Shown here: positions 52,517-59,802 of the stretch, piece after piece | How positions within the stretch are numbered: the first letter of the stretch is position 1 | Layout: each line of letters opens with the position of its first letter | Assembly: GCA_963796485.1 (NCBI GenBank) | Contig: CAWCLV010000012.1 | Coordinates: forward strand, 310,001-374,000 | Reading direction: 5' to 3' | DNA length: 64,000 nt | Source of the DNA: CAWCDJ01 sp963796485 | Lineage (GTDB): Bacteria > Acidobacteriota > Terriglobia > Bryobacterales > Bryobacteraceae | Position numbers and translations under genes: made by a program | The notes under the pieces: generated by a model | The model's input: only the letters and a program-made list of their open reading frames with translations | Told to the model about the DNA's origin: nothing | The model's database searches: none

Positions 52517-52620
52517 GCAGGAAGCTTTCAAACCGGGCAGGCCGGGAGGCACCAGCGTGGACGCGCCGCAAGTGGGGCAGGCCTCCTGGCCTGCCCGTTT
52601 TTGATTTCAGGGCTTACCAC
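52517..52620. repeat. REP/terminator-like palindromic element, copy 2
   Basis: Shares its first 26 bases or so (GCAGGAAGCTTTCAAACCGG and GCAGGCC) and its end (GGCTTACCAC) with the copy at 37063. The internal hairpin is GGGCAGGCC-TCCT-GGCCTGCCC followed by GTTTTTGA, an ideal terminator shape. It lies in the 388-base gap between the DUF169 and fucosidase genes. The rest of that gap shows nothing recognisable. Confidence 0.75.
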
Positions 52621-52762
52621 GAGATAAACGTGCCATTCCGGGGACACCGCTCTCTTCCAGTTTCGCGCCATGGTCTCTTCCCGTTCCATCCGGCATGTGA
52701 ATCCGGAGGCCCCGCTGAGCCGCGACCGTCTGCCGGGCTGAGTGGAGGATGCCGCCTGCAAA

Positions 52763-54271
52763 TCAGCGCGCGCCCGGAATCTTGAACGCGTAGGCCTGCC
52801 GCGCCGGCAGCGACGCCGAAAGCGCGGCCGGCACCTGGATCCGCAGTTGCTTGCCCTCGCGCTTCGTTTCGAGCGCGTGGCCCCCTTCGAGCAGCGTCGC
52901 GCGAACGCCGGCAGGCGCCTCGAGATCGTCGATCACCACCTCGCCGGCGGGGCGCCGCGGAACTATCGCGTACACCGCGCCGTCCTTGGCGGTGAGAAAG
53001 GCGTCCGCGCGGGCGTAACCCGGCGGCGGGGCATCCACCATCTTGGTGATGTCGTACTCCGACATGAACTCCTTCTCTTCCAGCTTGGGGATCGAGCCTT
53101 TGCTCCATTGCCGCGGGTTGCGCCAGGCGTGGGTGCCATAGACGGCCTCGCCGTTCGGGCGCAGCCAGTCGCCGATTTGGGTGAGCCGTTCTTCCATCAC
53201 CACCGGGATCCGCCCATCGGCCGTGGGACCGATGTCGAGCAGCAGGTTGCCACCGCGGCTGACAATGTCGATCAGCATCATCAGCAACTGGCGATCGGTG
53301 TGGTAGTCCTTCAGCGTCTCCATCCGGTTGTAGCCGTAGGAATAGCCCATCCCGCGGCTCTCCTCCCACGGGTGGGCCGACTGCTGCATCCCGGAAGTGT
53401 ACTCGGTGGTGTAGTAGCCGCCGTGCTTGTGGCGGGTGTCCTTGCCCCAACGGTCGTCGATCACGACCTCATCGCGGACCGGCGACTCATTGAACAGCCA
53501 GGCAAGAAGTTCCGGGGAGCGCCACTCTTCGCTGCTCATCTCCCACTCGCCGTCGGAGAAGATGATGCTCGGTTTGGCGTGCGTCACCACGTCCTTGAAC
53601 TGCGGGAACAGGTGCTCGGCGACGTAGCGCTTGCGGTCCGAGAGGTAGAGCGGGTTGTACCATTCGTAAAGCGAATAGTAGATGCCCATGTGGAGCCCAC
53701 GGCGGCGCCCGGCGTTCATCAGGTCGATCAGGACGTCGCGCTTCGGGCCGATCTCCACTGCATTCCACGGCCGGCCCCACGCGCGGTTGGCCTCCGCGCT
53801 GCGCCACAGCGTGAAGCCTTCGTGATGCTTCGACGTGAGCGCGACGTACTTCGCGCCGGAGCGTTCGAAGACCTCGGCCCAATGGTCCGGATCGTAGAGT
53901 TCGGCGCGAAACATGGGGGCAAAGTCGAAGTACGGAAAACTGGCGCCGTAAACGCGCTGGTGGAACTGCCAGGTCAGCGCGCCGTCGCCCACCGGGCCGG
54001 GCGCGGTCTTGCCCTTCGTCAACGAGTTCCAATACCACTCGGCATATGGATTCTCGCCTTTCACGTTGACTGCCGCGTAAGCCGGCACCGAGTAGACACC
54101 CCAATGGATGAAGATCCCGAATTTGGCGTCCGTGTACCACTTCGGCGAAGGGCGGCGGTCGATCGAGTCCCACGTCGGCTCGAAACGGGACGGTTGTGCC
54201 GCGGCGCGGCCGGCGGCGGCAAGCGCCAGCGGGGCGGCGGCACAGGCTTGTAACAAATCACGGCGTCGCAT
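52763..54271 (-). CDS. Tat-exported alpha-L-fucosidase (GH29)
   Basis: 502 residues, family length. Tat leader MRRRDLLQACAAAPLALAAA. The TIM barrel has KFGIFIHWGVYSVPAYA, YVALTSKHHEGFTLW, RRRGLHMGIYYSLYEWY and PSIIFSDGEWEM with the Asp expected as nucleophile. The later metal- and sugar-binding region is GGNLLLDIGPTADGRIP, and a C-terminal beta-sandwich follows. Releases terminal L-fucose from plant or animal glycans. The ATG at 54271 is chosen because the leader starts there, while the open frame upstream runs through the opposing cytochrome gene. Confidence 0.94.
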   Translation of the reverse strand: MRRRDLLQACAAAPLALAAAGRAAAQPSRFEPTWDSIDRRPSPKWYTDAKFGIFIHWGVYSVPAYAAVNVKGENPYAEWYWNSLTKGKTAPGPVGDGALTWQFHQRVYGASFPYFDFAPMFRAELYDPDHWAEVFERSGAKYVALTSKHHEGFTLWRSAEANRAWGRPWNAVEIGPKRDVLIDLMNAGRRRGLHMGIYYSLYEWYNPLYLSDRKRYVAEHLFPQFKDVVTHAKPSIIFSDGEWEMSSEEWRSPELLAWLFNESPVRDEVVIDDRWGKDTRHKHGGYYTTEYTSGMQQSAHPWEESRGMGYSYGYNRMETLKDYHTDRQLLMMLIDIVSRGGNLLLDIGPTADGRIPVVMEERLTQIGDWLRPNGEAVYGTHAWRNPRQWSKGSIPKLEEKEFMSEYDITKMVDAPPPGYARADAFLTAKDGAVYAIVPRRPAGEVVIDDLEAPAGVRATLLEGGHALETKREGKQLRIQVPAALSASLPARQAYAFKIPGAR

Positions 54272-54317
54272 CGGATCCAGGATACAACGCGGCCCTTGTT
54301 GATGTATGATTACACCC

Positions 54318-54683
54318 ATGCGTTTGACACTCTTTTCGATGCTGTTTGCGTTATTGCCGCTCGCCGCCCAGGATGCGCCACCACCGAGGCCGCAGGGCCG
54401 CGGAATGATGACCCCCAAGAACCTGAAGCTCCTGAAGGCCGAAGAAGTCCGCCCGGCGATGGGATCGTTCCGGACTGCCCTGGGCGTCCAGTGCACCTTC
54501 TGCCACACCATGGGCGATTTTGCCAGCGACGAGAACCCGCACAAAGAGAAGGCGAGAATGATGATCTCGATGGTGCGGGACGTGAACGCAAAATTCACGG
54601 ACGGCAAGGAGCACGTGACCTGCTACACTTGCCACCGCGGTAAGAGCGAGCCGGAGACGGCGCCTCCGGCAGTCCAACAGTAA
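54318..54683 (+). CDS. Small dihaem c-type cytochrome
   Basis: 121 residues with a signal peptide (MRLTLFSMLFALLPLAAQ). Two haem-binding sites: C59-x-x-C-H (VQCTFCHTMGDF) and C102-x-x-C-H (TCYTCHRG). The pattern KNLKLLKAEEVRPAMGSFRT plus the spacing resembles half of the tetrahaem photosynthetic reaction-centre cytochrome subunit family (PF02276), widespread as small proteins in non-phototrophic Acidobacteria. Probably a periplasmic electron carrier. An ATG at 54306 would add four residues. Divergent from the fucosidase with a 46-base gap. Confidence 0.85.
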   Translation: MRLTLFSMLFALLPLAAQDAPPPRPQGRGMMTPKNLKLLKAEEVRPAMGSFRTALGVQCTFCHTMGDFASDENPHKEKARMMISMVRDVNAKFTDGKEHVTCYTCHRGKSEPETAPPAVQQ

Positions 54684-54965
54684 GACGGCCCGAGCGGCTC
54701 CAACCAGTACCGATCCGAACGCGGTCGGCTTCCTTGCGGCGTTCGCAGAGCCAGCTCGCCTTCGCCACCCTCCCCAGCATGGATCAACGAAGTGGGATCA
54801 TGGGCACGCCGGTGATGTCGTGCCGCGGTCGGCGATTCTGAACGCCCTGCCCGCCCCTATGCCAGCCAGAAGCTGACGGGCTTCTCGCCAGGCGCCGAAC
54901 AGCAACACCTCCACCTTCCCCGCCCGCCAGTTCCAATTCGCGGCGAAGATCCTGTTCTGGTAAGT
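54684..54965. other. Gene-free stretch after the cytochrome gene
   Basis: No supportable gene. There are a few weak open frames on both strands without ribosome binding sites or family resemblance. The palindromic repeat copy 3 follows directly. The whole gap to the permease at 55153 is about 470 bases. Confidence 0.5.
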
Positions 54966-55058
54966 GGGGCAGGCCTCCTGGCCTGCCCGATTTTGATCTT
55001 TCCTGTTGTTGCTTAGAAACGGGCAGGCCGGGAGGCCGGCCAGGATGCCTGCCCCGCT
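54966..55058. repeat. Palindromic element, copy 3 (rearranged)
   Basis: GGGCAGGCC-TCCT-GGCCTGCCC followed by GATTTTGATCTTTCC matches the end part of the copies at 37063 and 52517. It is then followed by AAACGGGCAGGCCGGGAGGCC and TGCCTGCCCC, a second, larger palindromic half. The order of halves is swapped relative to copy 2, so it is either a permuted copy or two adjacent insertions. Confidence 0.65.
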
Positions 55059-55104
55059 GTGCCGCCGCCCCGATCATCGTTACCGGAGTGCCGCAAAACA
55101 GGTC

Positions 55105-55120
55105 ACACGATTTCGTGTAT
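55105..55120 (+). promoter_or_regulatory. Dyad ACACG-N4-CGTGT overlapping a TATGAT box
   Basis: A perfect 5-bp inverted repeat overlaps the start of TATGAT (55115-55120), a good -10 hexamer 32 bases before the permease start. The -35 is poor (AAAACA at 17 bases). The arrangement would fit a repressor covering a weak promoter. Confidence 0.3.
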
Positions 55121-55152
55121 GATCCGTCTAAGCTACGAAGGGGGCCTCCCAA

Positions 55153-57630
55153 TTGCTGCTTAAAGACTTGTCCTACGCGGTTCGTACGCTTCGCAAGAGC
55201 CCGGTCTTTGCGATCGCCGCGATTTTCACGATCGCGCTCGGCATCGGCGCCAGCACGGCGATTTTCAGCGTCACCGACGCGGTGCTGCTGCGTCCCCTCC
55301 CCTACCGCGATCCGGACCGCCTGGTGTTTGCGATCTCGGACATGACCAAACGCGCGGTCAAGGACTTTCCGCTTTCGAACGCCGATTATTTCGATGTAGT
55401 CAAAGGCACGTCGGGAGCATTCGACGAGATGGGGGCGGTGTTCACAGGCCGCTTCGTGGCGCCGCGCGAGGATGGGACGCCCGAGGAAGTCCACTTTGCG
55501 AATGCCACGACGAACTTCTTCCACCTGATGGGCGCCAGGATCGCGCTCGGACGCGACTTTCGCGAAAACGACGGCGTTCCGCAACCGCCGCCCGCCGCGG
55601 GCTCCACGGCCCCGCCGGCACGGCTTCCGGCCATCGCCATCCTCAGCTATGACTACTGGCAGCGGCGATTTGGCGGGGATCCGAAAGTTCTCGGCCGCAC
55701 GTTGCCGGGCGCGGCTGCCCGCGGAACCGAAATCGTGGGCGTTCTGGCGCCGGGATTCGAGCTGCTCTTTCCCACGGACGCCAATATCCGGCGGCGTCCC
55801 GACGTATGGTTTGCGGCCCGGCTGGCTTACGACAACGCGAACCGCAACCAGGTATCGCTTCGGGCTATCGGGCGGCTGCGCCCCGGCGTGACGCTGCCAC
55901 GGGCGCAAGCGGCGGCAGATGCGGCCTCGGCCGAACTCCGCCGGAACTTTCTGATCGAACAGACCGCCGGCTTCCAGATCCGCCTCGAGCCGATGAAGCG
56001 GCATGTCACCGCGGAGGTCCGCCCGGCGCTGCTGGCGTTAATGGGTGCGGTCGTGTTTCTGCTGCTGATCGCCTGCGCCAATGTGGCGAATCTGCTGCTG
56101 GTGCGCGCTTCCCTGCGCCAGCGGGAACTGGCGGTGCGCACGGCCCTGGGCGGCAGCCGCTGGCGCCTGGTCCGCCAGATCCTGGCGGAAGCCCTGGTGC
56201 TCTCCGCCGCGGGGACTATATTCGGGGTTGTCCTTGCCCAATGGGGTATTCGCGAACTGCTCGCGATCGCGCCCGGCGACCTTCCCCGGCTCGACTCGGT
56301 TTCCATCAGCCCCGCCGTGCTGGCCTTCGCCGCATTCACGGGGCTGTTCGCTGCCGCGCTGTTCGGGCTGGCGCCGGCGTGGCGCGCCTCCCGGCCCGAC
56401 ATCATGCAGGTGCTGCGCGGCAGCGGACGGACCTCCGGATTGGGCGGCGGCGGCTTGTTACGCAACGCCGTCGCGGTAGCGGAGGTGGCACTTTGCTTTG
56501 TGCTGCTCGTCGGCTCCGGCCTTATGGTCAGGAGCTTTGTCGCCCTGCAGAATATCGACCCGGGTTACGAGCCTCACGGCCTGCTCACGTTCCAATTGCT
56601 CGGCGGACGCGGCGGAGCGGCGCCCGAAGCGCGAGCGGCGTTCATGCGTGAAATCCGGAGCCGCCTCGCGGCCATTCCCGGGGTCCGCGGCGTGACCGCC
56701 TCGTTTCCCTTCCCGCTCGCCGGCGGCTTCAGCCCGATTCGCTGGGGACTGGAAACCGCACGCGCCGATCCCAGCCGTTTTCAGGCGGTGGATTTTCAAC
56801 TCGTCCTGCCCGGATACTTCGACACCCTGCGCACCCGGCTGATCGCCGGACGCACCTTCACCGACACGGATAATGCGCCGGATCGCAACCTCGTGCTGGT
56901 GGACGAGATGCTGGCGCAAAAGGCCTTCCCGGGGCAATCGCCCGTGGGCAAGCGGATTCTGATCCGCATCCGGACGCCGGAGCCCGAATCCGTAGAGATC
57001 ATCGGGGTGGTGACGCACCAGCGCGATTCGTCGCTCGCCGAAGCCGGGCGCGAGCAGCTTTATTTCACGGACGGCTTCCTCGGCCACGGCGCGGCCAACT
57101 GGTGGGCGATTCGCACGGCCGGAAACCCGGCGGCGCTGGCCGTCGCGGTGCGGTCAGAAATGGCCAGGTTCGACCCGCATCTGCTGATCGCCGGGTTACA
57201 GCCGATGGATGTGCTGGTCGGTAAGGCACAGGCCGGCACGCGGTTTTCCCTGCTGCTGATCGGTACGATCGGGGTGATCTCCGCACTGCTGGCAGGCGTG
57301 GGATTGTACGGCGTGCTGGCAACGCTGGTCCGCCAGCGGACACCGGAGATCGGCGTCCGCATGGCCCTGGGCGCGGCGCCGGGACGCATCTTCGCCCTGG
57401 TGGTCGGGGGCGGCATGAAGTTGAGCGTGGCCGGGATCGCCATCGGAGCGGTCGCCGCCGGCGCGCTGACCCGCTCGATGAGCAGCATGCTGGTAGGCGT
57501 CGAAGCCGGCGACCCGCTGACGTTCCTTGCCGTGGCGGTCGTCTTCCTGGCGATTGCGGCCCTCGCATCGTGGCTGCCGGCAAGGCGTGCCGCTGCCCTC
57601 GATCCGACAACGGCCTTGCGCAACGAATAG
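55153..57630 (+). CDS. MacB-like ABC transporter permease, single large protein (acidobacterial orphan type)
   Basis: 825 residues. N-terminal segment LSYAVRTLRKSPVFAIAAIF followed by GIGASTAIFSVTDAVLLRPL is the first membrane helix of MacB-type permeases. A periplasmic MacB_PCD-like domain of about 200 residues follows. FtsX repeats sit near 290-410 and 690-820, with a second periplasmic domain between them, so two permease halves are fused. No ATP-binding subunit or membrane-fusion protein is adjacent, which matches the orphan permeases abundant in this phylum. TTG start; a weak GGGGG lies upstream. Substrate unknown: export of small molecules or lipoproteins is possible. Confidence 0.93.
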   Translation: MLLKDLSYAVRTLRKSPVFAIAAIFTIALGIGASTAIFSVTDAVLLRPLPYRDPDRLVFAISDMTKRAVKDFPLSNADYFDVVKGTSGAFDEMGAVFTGRFVAPREDGTPEEVHFANATTNFFHLMGARIALGRDFRENDGVPQPPPAAGSTAPPARLPAIAILSYDYWQRRFGGDPKVLGRTLPGAAARGTEIVGVLAPGFELLFPTDANIRRRPDVWFAARLAYDNANRNQVSLRAIGRLRPGVTLPRAQAAADAASAELRRNFLIEQTAGFQIRLEPMKRHVTAEVRPALLALMGAVVFLLLIACANVANLLLVRASLRQRELAVRTALGGSRWRLVRQILAEALVLSAAGTIFGVVLAQWGIRELLAIAPGDLPRLDSVSISPAVLAFAAFTGLFAAALFGLAPAWRASRPDIMQVLRGSGRTSGLGGGGLLRNAVAVAEVALCFVLLVGSGLMVRSFVALQNIDPGYEPHGLLTFQLLGGRGGAAPEARAAFMREIRSRLAAIPGVRGVTASFPFPLAGGFSPIRWGLETARADPSRFQAVDFQLVLPGYFDTLRTRLIAGRTFTDTDNAPDRNLVLVDEMLAQKAFPGQSPVGKRILIRIRTPEPESVEIIGVVTHQRDSSLAEAGREQLYFTDGFLGHGAANWWAIRTAGNPAALAVAVRSEMARFDPHLLIAGLQPMDVLVGKAQAGTRFSLLLIGTIGVISALLAGVGLYGVLATLVRQRTPEIGVRMALGAAPGRIFALVVGGGMKLSVAGIAIGAVAAGALTRSMSSMLVGVEAGDPLTFLAVAVVFLAIAALASWLPARRAAALDPTTALRNE

Positions 57631-57638
57631 GCGGGCGG

Positions 57639-58490
57639 CTACCCGGGCTGCCCGTCGATAAAGCCGCTCTTTTTGAGGCGCTTGAATAACGCGCTTTCGC
57701 CGGCAGCGGGCTTGAAGCGATTCATCCAGTCCTTGAAAAACCAGTCCAGGTAATGTTTGCGGCCCTTCTGCCGCCATTCGTCGTTGAGCGCCAGGTGCAG
57801 CGCCGGGTCGTCATGCTGCCGGACGATTTCGTTGAGCTCGTCCCTGTTCAGGCGCTGATATTTCTCATGATGAATGACGCCCGGCCCTTGCAGCCGCCCC
57901 ATTTGGTATGCGGGCTCGGCCTTCGCATACCCCAGGATCAGTGCGATCAGAGGAAAGCAGGTTTCCTGGGGGAGGTCCAGAATCTCCCAGAGGCGTTCGA
58001 CGTCGCCGCGGTGGATTCCGTTCGTGAGCAGGGAATCGATCCCCAATGACCGGGCGGCAATCACCGCGGTCTGCGCCGCCAGAATGGTATTCGTGCTGCT
58101 CGTAATGAATGCTTCCATTTTGACCGGATGGAACGGCGCGTCCAGGTATTTCGCCGTATCGGCAAGCCGTGTGTGGTCGCAGCAATACAGCAGGAGACAA
58201 CTCCCGCGGTACCCGGTCAGCTTTTCGATTTTCGCGGCGTCCCGGCTCACGATGATCGAATAGCTCTGCATGTTGGACGCGTTTGCCGCGCGAACGCTGG
58301 CCTCGAGGATCACCTGCACGTCTGCATCCGAGACGGGCCGGGCGGAGAAATCGCCATGAGTCGTTCGCAGGCTGTGAATCGTCTTGAGCGTTTCGTTCCG
58401 GGGCGCGGCTGCGGCGGCGTTTGCGGCGAAGAGGCCGCCGCCCAGTTCGAAACCACGGCGAAAGAAACGCCTTCGGGAAGCAGTTTGCAT
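57639..58490 (-). CDS. Nitroreductase-family protein with Tat-like leader
   Basis: 283 residues. The leader MQTASRRRFFRRGFELGGGL has a double twin-arginine stretch before a small-residue hydrophobic run. The FMN-binding nitroreductase fold starts at SLRTTHGDFSARPVSDADVQ and continues with ASNMQSYSIIVSRD, TNTILAAQTAVIAARSLGID and LIALILGYAKAEP. The last 60 residues (HLALNDEWRQKGRKHYLDWF) are an extension not in the minimal fold. Export with flavin bound would be the reason for a Tat route. AAGGAGG lies four bases before the ATG. Electron donor and substrate unknown. Confidence 0.88.
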   Translation of the reverse strand: MQTASRRRFFRRGFELGGGLFAANAAAAAPRNETLKTIHSLRTTHGDFSARPVSDADVQVILEASVRAANASNMQSYSIIVSRDAAKIEKLTGYRGSCLLLYCCDHTRLADTAKYLDAPFHPVKMEAFITSSTNTILAAQTAVIAARSLGIDSLLTNGIHRGDVERLWEILDLPQETCFPLIALILGYAKAEPAYQMGRLQGPGVIHHEKYQRLNRDELNEIVRQHDDPALHLALNDEWRQKGRKHYLDWFFKDWMNRFKPAAGESALFKRLKKSGFIDGQPG

Positions 58491-58618
58491 GGGACCTCCT
58501 TGCGGGTCGGGACTCTTCATGCACGCGCCGTGCCGCGGTTTAGCCGTTAATTTCGGATGTTTCTGTCCGTTTTTGGGAAGCCGCGTGGCAAAGGCGAACA
58601 GGCCGAAACCTACACCGC

Positions 58619-59605
58619 TTACTGCGGCAGGGCGGAAGCAACTTCGGCCGAGCGCGCGCTTTCGTTCCCCGAACGATCGACCGCGCTCACTGCGTACCGG
58701 TAGGTCTTTCCCTTCTCCGCGCTATGGTCGCTGTAGCCGGGGAGATCGGCAGCGCCGATTCGTGTCCAGGTTCCGCCAGGCGCGAAGCGATAGACGCGAT
58801 AGCCCGCCAGGTCGGGTTCCGCGTTGCCGTCCCACGATAGTTCGATCGATCCGGGCGCGGGAATCGCGCGCAGGCCAGCGGGCGGCGCTGGAGGGAAGGT
58901 GTCCACCGGGTTGATCACCACCGGAGCCGTGAGTTCGCTCTCGGCGTCGTGATCGTTCCCCGTCTTCACAATCCGCTGAACTACGTATGAGTAGAACGTG
59001 CCGAACTGTGAATTCCGGTCTATCCATCGCTCCTGCGCAACATCCGCCACCCTGGAAAAATCCGCATCTTTGCCGGCGCGGCGGAACACGCGAAACTCGC
59101 CCTGGCCGCCCTGCCACGTCAGAAGCACGCCCTCTGCGGTAGCCTTCGCTTCCACACCGGAGGGCATTGCGGGCGGCGGTACAACCGGCAGATTCACGAA
59201 GTTGGACCAGGACGACTCCTTCCCGTTCGAGCCGATCACCCGCACCCCGATCGTCACTTCCTTGCCGGTCAAATCCCGGGTCGGAATCTCGATGCGCGCG
59301 TGGCCGCTTTCGATGGTGCCGGCGGGTACCTTCGTAGCGCCCTCCTCCCAAACTGCCGGAGAAAAGGGTTGGATCGCTTTGGTGCCGGCACGAAGGTCCA
59401 CCTCCAGCGGAGAGTGGATGGCGATGCCCTCGGTGGTCTGGCTGGGGAGCGTAAACTGCACGACGATCCTGGCGCTGCGCTGAAAGGCGGTCAGGTCCGT
59501 CACCGCGGCGGGAATATTGGCCAGCGGCGGCATCGGATCGCCCACATATCCGCAACCGGCGGAAAAGAAGACCAGCGTAAAGAGCGCCGGAAGGAAACGA
59601 AGCAT
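58619..59605 (-). CDS. Fibronectin type III-domain lipoprotein
   Basis: 328 residues. Signal peptide with lipobox FFSAGC. Three beta-sandwich repeats of about 90 residues follow. The last is a clear fibronectin III domain (PPAPPAGLRAIPAPGSIELS, GYRVYRFAPGGTWTRIG, YRYAVSAVDRSGNESA). The second starts VEAKATAEGVLLTWQGGQGE. No enzymatic motif, so it is probably an outer-membrane-bound adhesin or scaffold. It is the last gene of the leftward secretin/pseudopilin cluster, though separated from the preceding gene by 197 bases holding a strong hairpin, so it may have its own promoter. Confidence 0.85.
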   Translation of the reverse strand: MLRFLPALFTLVFFSAGCGYVGDPMPPLANIPAAVTDLTAFQRSARIVVQFTLPSQTTEGIAIHSPLEVDLRAGTKAIQPFSPAVWEEGATKVPAGTIESGHARIEIPTRDLTGKEVTIGVRVIGSNGKESSWSNFVNLPVVPPPAMPSGVEAKATAEGVLLTWQGGQGEFRVFRRAGKDADFSRVADVAQERWIDRNSQFGTFYSYVVQRIVKTGNDHDAESELTAPVVINPVDTFPPAPPAGLRAIPAPGSIELSWDGNAEPDLAGYRVYRFAPGGTWTRIGAADLPGYSDHSAEKGKTYRYAVSAVDRSGNESARSAEVASALPQ

Positions 59606-59695
59606 GAAAATCCAGGGTAACAGGGCGCGGCGGCCGGGAGAAACGCGGGGGTCGGGGAGCCTAATGCCCCATAGTTTTTCACTCCCGACACCACA

Positions 59696-59795
59696 GAGCC
59701 GCGACCGTGAGCGAGCAGGCCGATTGCTGCGCACGATGAACTATCGTGACGATCACGGCTCGGCAGGATTTGCCGAGCCGCGACCGCGAGGGAGC
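59696..59795. repeat. Paired 21-bp direct repeats plus strong hairpin
   Basis: GAGCCGCGACCGTGAGCGAGC (59696-59716) recurs as GAGCCGCGACCGCGAGGGAGC (59775-59795), 19 of 21 identical. A perfect 10-bp inverted repeat, CGGCTCGGCA/TGCCGAGCCG around GGATT (59756-59780), overlaps the second copy. The unit looks like a REP-type element, and on the minus strand the hairpin lies downstream of the gene starting at 62001. Confidence 0.65.
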
Positions 59796-59802
59796 GGTTT
59801 TT

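Noticed and set aside
54272..54607. N-terminal extension of the fucosidase
   Set aside because: It is antisense to the dihaem cytochrome gene; the Tat leader defines the start at 54271.
54858..54876. 19-base identity to the TonB receptor (GCCAGCCAGAAGCTGACGG)
   Set aside because: The matching frame does not continue into receptor-like sequence on either side, so it may be chance or a very short relic.
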